Source: Cladopsammia gracilis (taxonomy: Eukaryota > Cnidaria > Anthozoa > Scleractinia > Dendrophylliidae). From it: a stretch of DNA of 64,000 nt. The number at the start of each line of letters is the position of its first letter. The first letter of the stretch is position 1. The stretch covers positions 124,001 through 188,000 of the forward strand of contig JAJGOT010000170.1 of assembly GCA_022457155.1 (NCBI GenBank), in the 5' to 3' direction. The translations under genes were made by a program, and so were the position numbers. Under the pieces are notes generated by a model. That model made no database searches, was not told the origin of the DNA, and saw only the letters and a list, made by a program, of their open reading frames with translations. Below, piece by piece: positions 55,101 through 64,000 of the stretch.

Positions 55101-56704
55101 TCGCTGTCCTTTAAAGTGAACAAATAGTGTAAATGTTGATGTAACTTTTCCTGGCATGGGCTCAGGGTCTTGAAGATGCTCTAAAAATGCCTTTCCTCCG
55201 AGAACCTGAAGATATAAGTACCGCCTGGTAGGATCCACTCCAACTATAACAAGCAAGAGATGAGACAATACAGTATCAATATTAAGGGTACAAACAGTTA
55301 CCCCTGGCAACTAATCCTGACAACAGTTGACAGTGGCGAGAATAACTCAGATACATCTTCATACAAGACAAGCTTAAATTAGGTTTTCTCAGTATCCAAG
55401 CTGACAGAATTGAATGCAGCAAGGTTTCAGGGTTATGAAACACAATTTTGCAAATCATACTTGGTACACTAGCTTTTATTGGGTACTAATTATGCACACC
55501 TCCACATGAGAAACAGTGGAATTCTTTAGAGGTTTACAAAGGTTAAAACAGTGGACTTCTCTTTAGAGAGAGGGTTGAAAACGGTGGAATTGCGTACAGT
55601 GGAACCCCGATTTAACGTACCCCGATTTAACGAAGTCCCCGATTTAACGTACAAATGTTTTCGGCCCGGCCAGAGTCACAGTAAAATGTATGGAGAAGAA
55701 CCCTGATTTAACGAACCCCGATTTAACGTAATCCCCGATATAACGAACAAAATCTGGAGGATCGAACGTAAAAACTACCCCGATATAATGAATAAAATGT
55801 CATCACGTGTAAAATGGGCATGGCAAGGCCTGCACTGACCCTTACCTGATGTTTTTTAAAAATGTCATTTGCTCCTTCTATATGTTTTGAACGGGTATTC
55901 TACATTTAGCCGTTTGTTAAGGAGGGTTTTAGTGTAGACTGAGTGTTAAAACCTTTCAAAAGCCGCGTGCAACGGACTAGTGAAGCAAAACGATAAATTT
56001 TAATTATTACCTATACCCCGATCTAACGAAGTTTTTGGTTATTTTTCCACAAATTCGTTATATCGGGGTTCTCGATTTAACGAAACCCCGATCTAACGAA
56101 CTGTTTTTTCCGGTCCCCTGCGTTTCGTTAAATCGGGGTTCCACTGTATTTACATTGTAGGGTAAAAGTACTAAAACCTATATTATTGCCAATGTAATTT
56201 TAAGGGGTCAACGCGAACAGAGATTTCAATGAATTCTTCAAATTCTTTTCTTGTGAAATATTTCTTAGGAGTAAAGAAGAAAAGGAAAGTCATGGCACAT
56301 GTAGTTCAAACGACTAAATATTATTTTGTTTATTCTTGTACATGCATGTACACTGTACATATGTCACAGTTCCGATTCAAATCATAATTGGTTGGTATTC
56401 AAAAGAACATTGTATTACCTCTTGTAGGAATTTCTTCAACAGTTTCTACCATTTTTCTATCCTTTGATCGTCTTGGTTCCCTCTCAAGACCTTCGAATTT
56501 TAATGTGTTCATCACATCATCAACAATGCCTCGTTCCTTCAATGCATTCAACAAGCCTGCCTCATCAATCCGTCCGCTTTCAAGATCATCGCCTCTAAAC
56601 GAGTCATCTACGCACTCCTTAATTCTAGAATGGACGTTCGTTTGCGACAAATGACTGTGAATGAGTTGTTTCAGTTCTTGAACCTTTTCCGAAGGAAGAG
56701 ACAT
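46070..56704 (-). CDS. CEP76: Centrosomal protein of 76 kDa (CEP76), complete, ten coding exons
   Basis: Exons, all GT-AG: 56704-56419, 55243-55052, 54373-54099, 52983-52636, 52030-51867, 50343-50223, 48427-48323, 47703-47596, 47138-46921 and 46208-46070. Phases match at every junction and give 651 codons (human CEP76 is about 659). Landmarks include the MSLPSEKVQELKQLIHSHLS start, DPTRRYLYLQVLGGKAFLEH and FRSRPVPCACEPD (CEP76 C2 domain), FLVYAKQWWREFLQIR, RPVCSFVCPLRAGRLLDSPR, DCEDHAVLLCSLLLGFGLNA (inactive transglutaminase-like domain), PYRTVGCVFNHQSF, SAGNEEFQHAIRRAIPDGHT and the terminal YPESACAVWIMFAVRYRSIL. CEP76 acts at centrioles with CP110 to limit re-duplication. It runs divergently from TRIP13. 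Introns carry many MITEs and a minisatellite. The start was chosen at the ATG at 56704, matching the family N-terminus. Confidence 0.96.
47845..48235. repeat. Minisatellite in CEP76 intron 7, about 12 units of 33 bp, E2F-like word
   Basis: The unit contains CAAGCGCGGGAAAACTAAGA and CGTACAACCGTTC. About twelve units are recognisable with point variants. Eight carry GCGGGAAA, the complement of TTTCCCGC, the E2F consensus. It lies between CEP76 exons 7 and 8. Confidence 0.88.
48725..49260 (-). mobile_element. 5'-truncated LINE: end of ORF2 and 3' tail
   Basis: In leftward reading about 49062-48950 encodes TNTYGLHSLSYYGSKLWNSL, then PNTIRSLSTLQLLSRLFAI and a stop. This is the characteristic C-terminal block of non-LTR retrotransposon ORF2. 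It is followed by an AT-rich 3' region and a terminal TATTG-type simple repeat near 48722-48745. Fits a CR1/RTE-like 3' end; the clade is uncertain. Confidence 0.72.
49332..49578. mobile_element. CTAACATTGTTAG-word foldback MITE with TAA target duplication
   Basis: TIR AGCCCCGGCTACACGTTCTA, with the inverse at the right end; TAA at 49329-49331 and 49579-49581. The 247-bp interior repeats TCTAACATTG / CAATGTTAGA. It lies in CEP76 intron 6, inside a larger Tigger-like element. Confidence 0.85.
51014..51158. mobile_element. Small MITE in CEP76 intron 5
   Basis: ATAGGCCTTTATCACGCGGC at the left end and the inverse (GCATGATAAAGGCCTAT) at the right, about 145 bp in all. Non-coding. Confidence 0.7.
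52102..52151. repeat. (ATT)n microsatellite in CEP76 intron 4
   Basis: Sixteen or so ATT units. An open frame with poly-Asn on the minus strand is an artefact of it. Confidence 0.95.
52171..52277. repeat. Short foldback in CEP76 intron 4
   Basis: GAGCTAGCTTGCAATAGCGG at the left and CTGCAAGCTAGTTCC at the right, with GCTCAAGCGGGG / CCCCGCATGAGC inside, form a hairpin. Confidence 0.65.
54481..54506. repeat. G-tract in CEP76 intron 2 (a matching C-tract lies at about 50449-50466)
   Basis: A run of about 23 G after ATG; a C16-18 run occurs in intron 5. Both are simple-sequence tracts. Confidence 0.9.
55597..56146. mobile_element. Tigger/pogo-type MITE in CEP76 intron 1
   Basis: TIR CAGTGGAACCCCGATTTAAC with the inverse at the right end, flanked by TA. 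CCCCGATTTAACG-like words recur inside in both orientations. The 550-bp element has no transposase. Confidence 0.85.
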
Positions 56705-57008
56705 TCTCGTGTATGTTTTTCCGTTCAAAATATGGCGCCGAACTTCCGGAAACGGAAACTGCGCAGAACTTTATAGCGCCTACCTCGTTTTGTCAAAGCC
56801 GCTGGTTGATGATACTGCCTTGCATCATGCGCGTGAGATATAAAAATATACTGCTGTCAGTATATCACAGGCTCATTTCTTCTTGGCGCAAAAATTTGAA
56901 CGCACGGAAAATTTGCGGAATTTTGTAACCATTTTTTTTACGCTTGTTGGAAGATGTGTAATGGATTTCTAAGATAGAAAACCCCACAGTATCAAATTAA
57001 TTTCTACT
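56705..57008. promoter_or_regulatory. Likely bidirectional promoter of CEP76 and TRIP13
   Basis: The 304 bp between the two ATGs contain TATGGCGCCG (YY1-like ATGGCG) and ACTTCCGGAA (56742-56751, an ETS/GABP-type site). ETS and YY1 sites are frequent in animal bidirectional promoters. A GCGCAAAA word at about 56885 is only weakly E2F-like. No clear TATA box is placed for either gene. Transcription start sites are unknown. Confidence 0.65.
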
Positions 57009-60000
57009 ATGGAACAAGTACATGATCTTTCAGATGCCCTTCCCATGCAGGCTTCTTTAACTTATCATGTCGAAGTTCTTCAAGATCCTTGCAGGTATTG
57101 TGTAACATTTCCTTTGTGAATGATTAAGATGTACAATCATTTTATAGTTCCATGGTCTTAGTTAAAGCTAGTTTAGTTGTTGTTACCCGTATCACCTTTA
57201 TTTCATAAATGTTTGCTTGTTTAATTTTTGTTTATCTAACAAGCTTCTTATGCTTCTATATCTTCATTTGAATATTAAAATTAAGCTTAATAAACTAATT
57301 AATTATGTCGATCAGGTAGTTCTTTTATTTCATGCTGGGCTGAAATGTTTCTAATATTCGAAATTGATTACAAAGGAACATGTACTTTGTATTATGCTAT
57401 TGGCTTTGTGTCCTCCAACTTCTAATATTTTATTAGAAGTCAGTGGAGGACATGCATAAAGCCAATAGCATAATGTCACTGCAGAATGTCAAGATCATAT
57501 GAATGTTTTAAATGGTTTGAACCCAGGAGTATCAGTGGTCTATTGAGTGTGATCATCTGGGTGAGTGTAGTTCTGAAAAGAACTGTTGTTGTTGACATTG
57601 ACTGACGTTTCGTCAACCTGAGCGAGCGTCATCTTCAGTCATCTTTATTAATTGTGAATAGTCGGTTGATGTTATATGTCAGGTTATAGCTGTCATTGGT
57701 CAGTTAAGCCATGTCATTGGCTGTAGACACTCAAGTCAGTGAGTCAGCCAATAACATGGCTAAACTGACCAATGACAGTTATAACCAGACATATGTAACA
57801 TGAACTGACTATTCACAATTCACATGACTCTGAAGATGACTTCAGCACAGGTTGTCGAAACATCAGTCAATGTCAACAACAACAGATCTTTTCAGAACTA
57901 CACTAACCTGGACGATCACACTCAACAGACTAATCATACATGTAAGAATAAAGACAAGATTAATTAATTAATTAATTAATTAATTAATTAATGCACAGCA
58001 GGCATTTCACACCTTTTGGTTGTTAAGTGCTAATTTAGGCATCTTTCAGTCATGAAACCAAATTTGCTTCAAAAATCTCATCAAAACAAGATATTGTCTA
58101 TTGTGCAGTTCCAGAAAATATCCATACTCCCCCCACAGAAGGTTTTTTGTTTAGCATCCCCCGTCCCCCCAGGAAATTCCAGTTTAGCTTCATACTTTGC
58201 TTCTAAAATGTTGGCTTTTAAGACCCCCCTCCCCCTAGGAATTTCCAATGACCTTCCATGGGGTGGGCATGGATTTTTACTGGAACTACACATTAAGCAA
58301 AAAGAAAACAGAAGTTCACAAAGACTTCTGATATTACTTTGGTAATGCTTTTCCAAATTTTGTCAGTAATAGTGTTAATAAGGATGAGTCATACTGTTTG
58401 TCAGTTGTTGCTGCTAATAATTGGTGGTTGATTGACAACTGAAGGCGAGAATTACCAGGCAGTTTAGAGGTACTGGCTGAGTATATGGTTCCTATTGACC
58501 ATCTTTCCAGAGGGAAAGTACTGTATATTGACCATAGGCAATGATTAGTGTATCTTTCAAGTCTTATTCTTATATAATAATGCATGCATTGTAATACTTC
58601 AATTATGTTTGTAGTACGGCTAGACCCAGCATAATAAAAGAGCATGTGAGGAAGTTTTTGATGTATGAGGCTTCTGTGTATGGTGACACGACCTTCACAG
58701 AATTCACAGATGGATTCCTAACAGAGCATGTGAAATCTGTGTCTGTCTGTGACACAGAGATGGTGTCCAAAGATAGACAGGTAAACAAATGATTTCTTTA
58801 GCTGTCAGCTGTAAATACTGTTAAGTGGAACTTAATGCTTTATACACTCCTAGTGCCTCGTGGGTCCCTACAACGCCAAGTGTGACAAATGGTTACAAGC
58901 CCACAGTTACCTTTCATCTCACACATTTTAGCTTGCAATCTTCATTTTCTTTCTTGGATGTGCCAATGGTACAAACATGTCACTGGCATCCAGCTGGCTT
59001 TGGCTAGCAGGTCAGTCATGCCTTTTGCCAGGGACAATAAATTTATTGAGCCGTATTGCAACCCATGGGATTGTCAAACTAATTGGATCTGTTTTGGTAA
59101 CTTGATGATGTTATAACAGGTTTAGAAATTAGCACTCACCCACTCGCCAACTGAATGCAAGTATTCATTCTTTTGGGCAAGTATGAATAATGTAAATTGC
59201 TTGCCTGTTTAGCGACTTTAATTTTTATGCCAAATATTTCTGGAATATTTGAATGTTACTAGACATAATGTATTTCTTTCTTCTGTTTGTTATTCTTATT
59301 TCCTCTAAGAGGTGAGATTTCTTTTTACCGACTGAAGAGGGATTTTGTGTTTGATGAGTAAAAACTAATCTTGGCGCGTACATCCTGACAGTCAATTGCC
59401 CTGCTGGCGAGTGCTGTCACAATTAAGTTTCCAAGCCTGTTATTATTATAATGCGGTGGGCCGTTTCAACCACCGCCCAACCCCCAGCCTGAAGGAGTAG
59501 GGGGCTGTTGTTTGTCTAATCCCTCCATCTAGACCAATCCAGTATGGTTGAACCTACATGTACCAGATTGAGGAAATCCCCAGGTGACAAAGTTAGCTAC
59601 AGGGTTCCCAGAACACTCACGACAAGCTACTCCACACCATGGATTTGACTGTGTTATTATTGCCCTCGTTTTGGTCCAGACAACAGCTCATGCATTTATT
59701 TGTTAACTGAAAAGTTGATCTAATGACCCAGTTAATGTAATCAACTTTTTGTAGCCAATTGGTGGTTATGTTGCAGGTAAAATCCAGTCTCAGGTTAGAT
59801 CAGTATTCAATCTACTGTAGGTTAAATGTGTACCCAGTATTCCATCTAGGTACAATGGAAGCTAACCCTAATCCCAGCACAAAACTAAACTTAGCTAACT
59901 CTAACACAAACTAACCTGGTGTTACCAATCGATGAAATCGATGATCGATTAAAATCGATATCAATCGATGGCAATCAATATCAATTAATCGATTGTTATA

Positions 60001-63000
60001 GATAATCGATGACCAATCAATGAAGATTTTTGTTACCTTATCGATTGGCATCGATTGTTATCGACTGTCATCGATTGCTATCGATTGTCAGCAATTGTTA
60101 TTGATTATCACAATGCAGTTTTCTTACTCTTTAAATGTGACCCTCCACGGGAAAACCAGCAAAAAGGTGATGACACGGGCACGCTTGCGTTAACACGGGC
60201 ACACCAGCGTGACAACTGACAAGGATATGCGCATATTTAATAAGAAAACAAAGATTGTCACGGTAGCTTTTGTTTGGCACAACGAAGCTTTTGTTTAAAG
60301 TACCGTGTAAAGTAACACGCTAAGCGTGTGATATCTCTCGGTAAATCGTGTGATTATGGCAAGGAAGCACGCATAAAGTTATAATTATGTAATCGAACAA
60401 TTGGAGCAGAACAGCTTTGTTATCCGATGATCTCGAAAGAAGCGCGATTGCATAAAATCAATTCCCCGATTACCCAGCTTTGAAATTAACTTATAACAAA
60501 CTCGGAAATTTTCACGTTTTTCGTGGAGTAAAAGAAAAAGTATTATTATCTGATGGACATTAACAATTTTTTGTAAGATGAAGGTTTACAGTTGCAAAGC
60601 GTATGCTACAGAATGCAAATATTCTTTTCATCCCGCCAAGTAAAGCGGTTTCGGTCACGGCCGTGTTGTGTAGGCAAATGTACGTTTAATGAGTGAAGTT
60701 TATTTTTAAAATAAAAAATATCGAGGATGCTGTTAATAAATGTTTTTGTATAAAACTTTCATTACGCGAAACAAAGCGCTTTTACGAGAATCGAAGCGAG
60801 ATCATCGAAGCGCTTTTGGTCACAGCCGTGTTGTGTAAACAAAAGATAGAAATTCTGTTGGCCGCGTTATATTTATGAGTTATTTCGACACAAAATAACG
60901 AGGACATTCTTTTTGTAAATCACTTTAGTTATGCAAATCAAAGTGCTTTTGGTAACAGCCGTGTTATTTTTCGGCCGACTGTCGGCAGAAATATCATGGA
61001 CTATATTTTGTTCGCATAAATGCGAGAATCAAAGCGCTAATTCGCAGCCCATGCTATGTAAACAAATTTATGACTTCTGTTGGAACGAAAATTTAAGAAT
61101 ATTATGTTTCGGGAACAAACACTTTCGTTATACGAATCAGGGCCGTGTGATTTTTATGAGCTCAGTCGCCATGAAATATCAAGATCATTCTTTTTGTATT
61201 AAAACACTTTGAATCCCGTTATGTTGATCAAAGCGCCTAAGTTTAGTCACGACCGTCTCGGTGTTATGTAAATTTTCCCGGGAAATATTATTTTCATCCC
61301 GCACATGTCACATCACTTTTTGGTCACAGATTGTTATAAATAATTATTAGAAGGAATGATAAAAGTTACCATCGAATCTTGGCAACGATTTATTACAAGT
61401 GCTCTCTTTCTCCAAGAATTTCAACAGTAAAATTTGCATGCATTCGAACTCACACGGTGTCAGATTTCAACAAGAAATTTGCATACACTATCAGTTTTCA
61501 ATCTCGCTTATTCCACTGTTACGGAGGTTTATAATATTTTCCAAAAGAAACCTTCAGTCTTTACAATGTCATTTGCGATTGAGTTTTGTTTAATAACTAT
61601 TGAAACAGAAGATTTAAAGGTGAAGTGTACAACGCGAATTTCGCTTCAGTATAAATAAGCAAGTCGCTCTACAGGGCTGGGATAAAAGTTTATAAAACAG
61701 CTTGGACGTCTGGTGTTCATTTTGACATGGCTAAAGTGCCAATTTTAGCTCACTAGCGTGTCATTTTGCACGGTCACAACTGGTCACACTTCTTTGTTCA
61801 ACCAAACACACCATTGTTTTTACCGTGCAATATGAGACGAAAGAAAATTTTAATGAGGCGTGCATCGTCGCACGGTGCTACCGTGTTAAAGAAATTTTCT
61901 TTTGTTTAGCGTGTTATAATAGCGTGCCCGTGTCATCACCTTTTTGCTGGTTTTCCCGTGGAGGGTCACAAATATGAAAATTTGACACATTTATTTTGAA
62001 TACATGACTTGTAGCCAAACGAGAATGAGAGTCACCGAGAGTTGAAAGATGAGAGTTCAGTTGCACAAGAGTTTTATTCAGCTCTCAGCAAGCGTGGGCC
62101 AAATTCAATTTCACTTGGAACATCTGTTATGAAATTACTTGCCAATCAATATCAATCGATGCCAATCGATTCGATATCAATCGATGAACTTTTTTTTTGT
62201 GACTATCGATTGGCCGATACCAATCGATATCAATTAACTAATTTCGTCGATTGATATCGATTTATTGATTGAATTTCCGATCATTGATTTCATCGATTGG
62301 TAACGCCGGGAAACTAACCATCATACAACTGGCTACATGTATCTTTGTGTAACGGGTGATGATTAGCTTGTGTTAGGGTTAGCTCACCTACTGTAGAATG
62401 AATACTGCTGGGTAACCTAGATTGAATACTGATCTAACCTGAGACTGGATTTTATCTACAACTGTTATGCTAATGGATCCTGATTTAATTTGAAGCTTAC
62501 ATGTATCTCTTTTTTAGGGAAATCTTAAAAATTGCAAGCTAGCAATCCATGTGTTCCAACTGCATGATGATGGACCAGCAACAGAAGAGTTAGAGGAAGA
62601 CATCGCAGCTGCCAATCACTGGCTTCTACCTTCAGGTATGTATTTCTCATTGTACCAGGCCTATTTTATGTTGGCTGTGGACATTCGCATCTGAGTAGTC
62701 CTTGAATTTCATATTCAAAATTCAAAGACTTAAAACCGTGATGCATGTACTGTATGAAATTTGCTTATTTCATTAAGGATTTTTAAGATTCAAAAAGTCA
62801 ATTATTTTAGGAAGCAGTCAATACATGTACACAATTTACCAACTGATGTACATCTCAGACAGTTTCCAATAATAATTTATGAAAAGGACAAAAATCAATG
62901 TGTACCTTTAAAATGAATTCATTCTTTTTTTATTAGAGGATTTTCATGGAATCTGGGACAGTTTAATATTTGATTCAGATGTCAAAGCCCAGGTAAATAA

Positions 63001-63921
63001 CCTTACGATAAAGTACATGTACAACACATACTTTAAAAATAGGATCCTATAAAAAATAGTTTATATAAATGCCTTTCTGTTAGGATCTTACTAAATGTAT
63101 CTTTAAAAATGTTCGTGTAAGATCCTAAATAAATACAGTGTAAGTGATACAGGGTATGGTCGAACCTTACATGTATTTTGGCTAAAGCAAAACATTTCGA
63201 GTTACTATGAAATAAAATAATGATAATAGGCCATACGCTACTGTGATTGTATGTTTTTACTCTCAAGCTTTCGTCGGACACCGACATCGTCAGGAGAAAA
63301 CTGAAAGAATTTACATAAATGCGAAGCAATATAAAGACTAGCGTGGATTATGATGTAACACCTAAACAAAAGCAAAAACACTTAAACAAAGAATTCAGAC
63401 TGACAAAAGATTCAAAATAAAATATTCAAAATAATTTCGAGTTACTGTTTCAAGGTTCAAGGTTCTACATTCTCTTCCTTCCTTCCTTCTTTCCTTCCTT
63501 CCTTCCTTCCTTCCTTCCTTCCTCCCTCCATCCCTCCCTCCCTCCCTCCATCCCTCCATCCCTCCATTCCTCCATTCCTCCCTCCCTCCTTCCCTCCCTC
63601 TATCCATCCATCCCTCCCTCCCTCCCTCCCTCCCTCCTTCCAGCCCTCCTTCCTTCCTTCTTTCCCTCCCTCCCTCCTTCCTTCCTTCCTTCCTTCCTTC
63701 CTTCCTTCCTTCCTTCCTTCCTTCCTTCCTTCCTTCCTTCCTTCCTTCCTTCCTTCCTTCCTTCCTTCCTTCCTTCCTTCCTTCCTTCCTTCCTTCCTTC
63801 CTTCCTTCCTTTCATTTTTGTTTGTTTGTTATTTGCCTGTAGAGCATTTAAAAAGAAATCCTTGTTTTGTTCCTTTTTAGCTTATTAATTATGCAATGAC
63901 GACTTTACTGTTCTCAGACAG
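57009..63921 (+). CDS. TRIP13: TRIP13/PCH2 AAA+ ATPase, first five coding exons (gene continues beyond window)
   Basis: Exons 57009-57094, 58615-58780, 62518-62635, 62937-62992 and 63881-63921 join in phase and encode 155 residues. The start is MEQVHDLSDALPMQASLTYH. Landmarks are VEVLQDPCSTARPSIIKEHV, CKLAIHVFQLHDDGPATEEL, EDIAAANHWLLPS, EDFHGIWDSLIFDSDVKAQ and NYAMTTLLFSDR, matching the N-terminal domain of vertebrate TRIP13. TRIP13 remodels HORMA-domain proteins (MAD2, HORMADs) in spindle-checkpoint silencing and meiosis. The N-terminal domain binds p31comet/substrate; the Walker motifs lie in exons beyond 64 kb. The fifth donor (GTTTGG) is weak. Intron 2 is swollen by a 2.7-kb palindromic element. 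Confidence 0.93.
57535..57925. repeat. Foldback element in TRIP13 intron 1
   Basis: Arms of about 150 bp contain TTGTTGTTGACATTGACTGA, GTTTCGTCAACCTGAGCGAG and CTGTCATTGGTCAGTT; the inverse follows at about 57730-57925. The GAAAC / TGAAGATGAC words resemble retroelement ends common in invertebrates. Non-coding. Confidence 0.75.
57957..57994. repeat. (ATTA)n microsatellite
   Basis: Nine tandem ATTA units in TRIP13 intron 1. Confidence 0.95.
58101..58294. mobile_element. Small MITE in TRIP13 intron 1
   Basis: GTGCAGTTCCAGAAAATATC left and a diverged inverse (GGATTTTTACTGGAACTACAC) right. C-rich interior (CTCCCCCCACAG). No genuine coding. Confidence 0.6.
59780..62460. mobile_element. 2.7-kb palindromic element with ATCGAT-rich arms in TRIP13 intron 2
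   Basis: The outer ends are inverse (AATCCAGTCTCAGGTTAGAT left; ATCTAACCTGAGACTGGATT right). Both arms contain dense ATCGAT / CAATCGATATCAATCGAT words next to the inner element (59930-60110 and 62140-62310). A second inverted-repeat element (60136-61972) sits in the middle. No protein-like frame. Confidence 0.82.
60136..61972. mobile_element. Inner element with 43-bp TIRs and internal diverged repeats
   Basis: TIR GTGACCCTCCACGGGAAAAC...GGTGATGACACGGG, inverse at the right end. Inside, AAAGCGCTTTTGGTCACAGC with CGTGTTGTGTA-like units recur about five times (about 60640-61270, 100-170 bp apart). No transposase recognised. Confidence 0.8.
63207..63433 (-). mobile_element. Short retroelement fragment with 13-bp target duplication (Penelope-like candidate)
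   Basis: The insert is flanked by identical ATTTCGAGTTACT copies (63194-63206 and 63434-63446). On the minus strand it carries a hammerhead-type core (63269-63293). Hammerhead motifs are known from Penelope-like elements. No protein sequence is present. Confidence 0.6.
63269..63293 (-). ncRNA. Hammerhead-ribozyme-type catalytic core
   Basis: Minus strand: CTGACGA, then GTCGG-TGT-CCGAC forming a 5-bp stem II, then GAAA. This matches the CUGANGA / GAAA core exactly. Stems I and III and the cleavage site could not be established by eye, so activity is uncertain. Confidence 0.5.
63475..63812. repeat. (CCTT)n / (CCCT)n pyrimidine tract in TRIP13 intron 4
   Basis: About 340 bp of CTTCCTTC and CCCTCCAT repeats, uninterrupted CCTT from about 63675. 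Minus-strand frames rich in KEGR are artefacts. Confidence 0.95.
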
Positions 63922-64000
63922 GTTTGGAAAAATTTTGCTAATCTATCTTTATCGATACATGTAGATATAGATCTTCTGCTTGTCAAGTTGAAAAGTTGAC

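Noticed and set aside
63395..63815. Minus-strand frames rich in KEGR repeats
   Set aside because: They are translations of the CCTT/CCCT simple repeat.

Overview
The window reads as nuclear DNA of an animal, most likely an anthozoan cnidarian and probably a stony coral (inference). It is AT-rich, has GT-AG introns, carries a CTHRC1-like matrix gene, a BTB-Kelch gene, an intronless class A GPCR, CEP76 and TRIP13, and is packed with short inverted-repeat (foldback/MITE) elements. Most of the window is repeat-rich and non-coding; many predicted short open frames are noise.

Positions 1 to about 11.7 kb hold an endogenous viral element of the adintovirus / Maverick-Polinton type. It is recognised by a protein-primed family B DNA polymerase, an adenovirus-type maturation protease, a double-jelly-roll-type major capsid protein, a minor capsid protein, a FtsK/HerA-type ATPase remnant and a parvovirus-type phospholipase A2. 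Virion genes run leftward (7-5598) and replication genes rightward (5624-11673), diverging at 5.6 kb. Decay is mosaic: the capsid gene, a 254-codon virion gene, the 312-codon unknown gene and one SSB-like gene are open, while the protease, PLA2 gene, minor capsid gene, ATPase, second SSB-like gene, a possible HTH gene and the polymerase are frameshifted, truncated or interrupted. No integrase is visible; the left end lies outside the window. Two direct-repeat arrays (11.7-12.1 kb) follow the polymerase.

From 12 to 33 kb there are the last two exons of a CTHRC1-like gene (13038-13834), whose 5' exons are not visible, and then about 19 kb of dispersed repeats, tRNA-like SINEs and MITEs. From 33 to 39 kb there are two leftward single-exon genes: a BTB-BACK-Kelch protein (33043-34797) and a rhodopsin-family GPCR (37815-38759). 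From 39 to 46 kb the DNA is repeats again, including an apparently perfect 588-bp tandem duplication and nested MITEs.

From 46 to 64 kb lies a head-to-head gene pair. CEP76 (centriole duplication control) runs leftward, and I could reconstruct all ten coding exons with matching splice phases (651 codons, 46070-56704). TRIP13/PCH2 (HORMA-remodelling AAA+ ATPase) runs rightward, with five N-terminal exons (57009-63921) before the window ends. Their start codons are about 300 bp apart, across a likely shared promoter with an ETS-type site. CEP76 has an intronic minisatellite rich in E2F-like motifs. TRIP13 introns hold a 2.7-kb nested palindrome and a short retroelement insertion with a hammerhead-ribozyme-type core flanked by a 13-bp target duplication.
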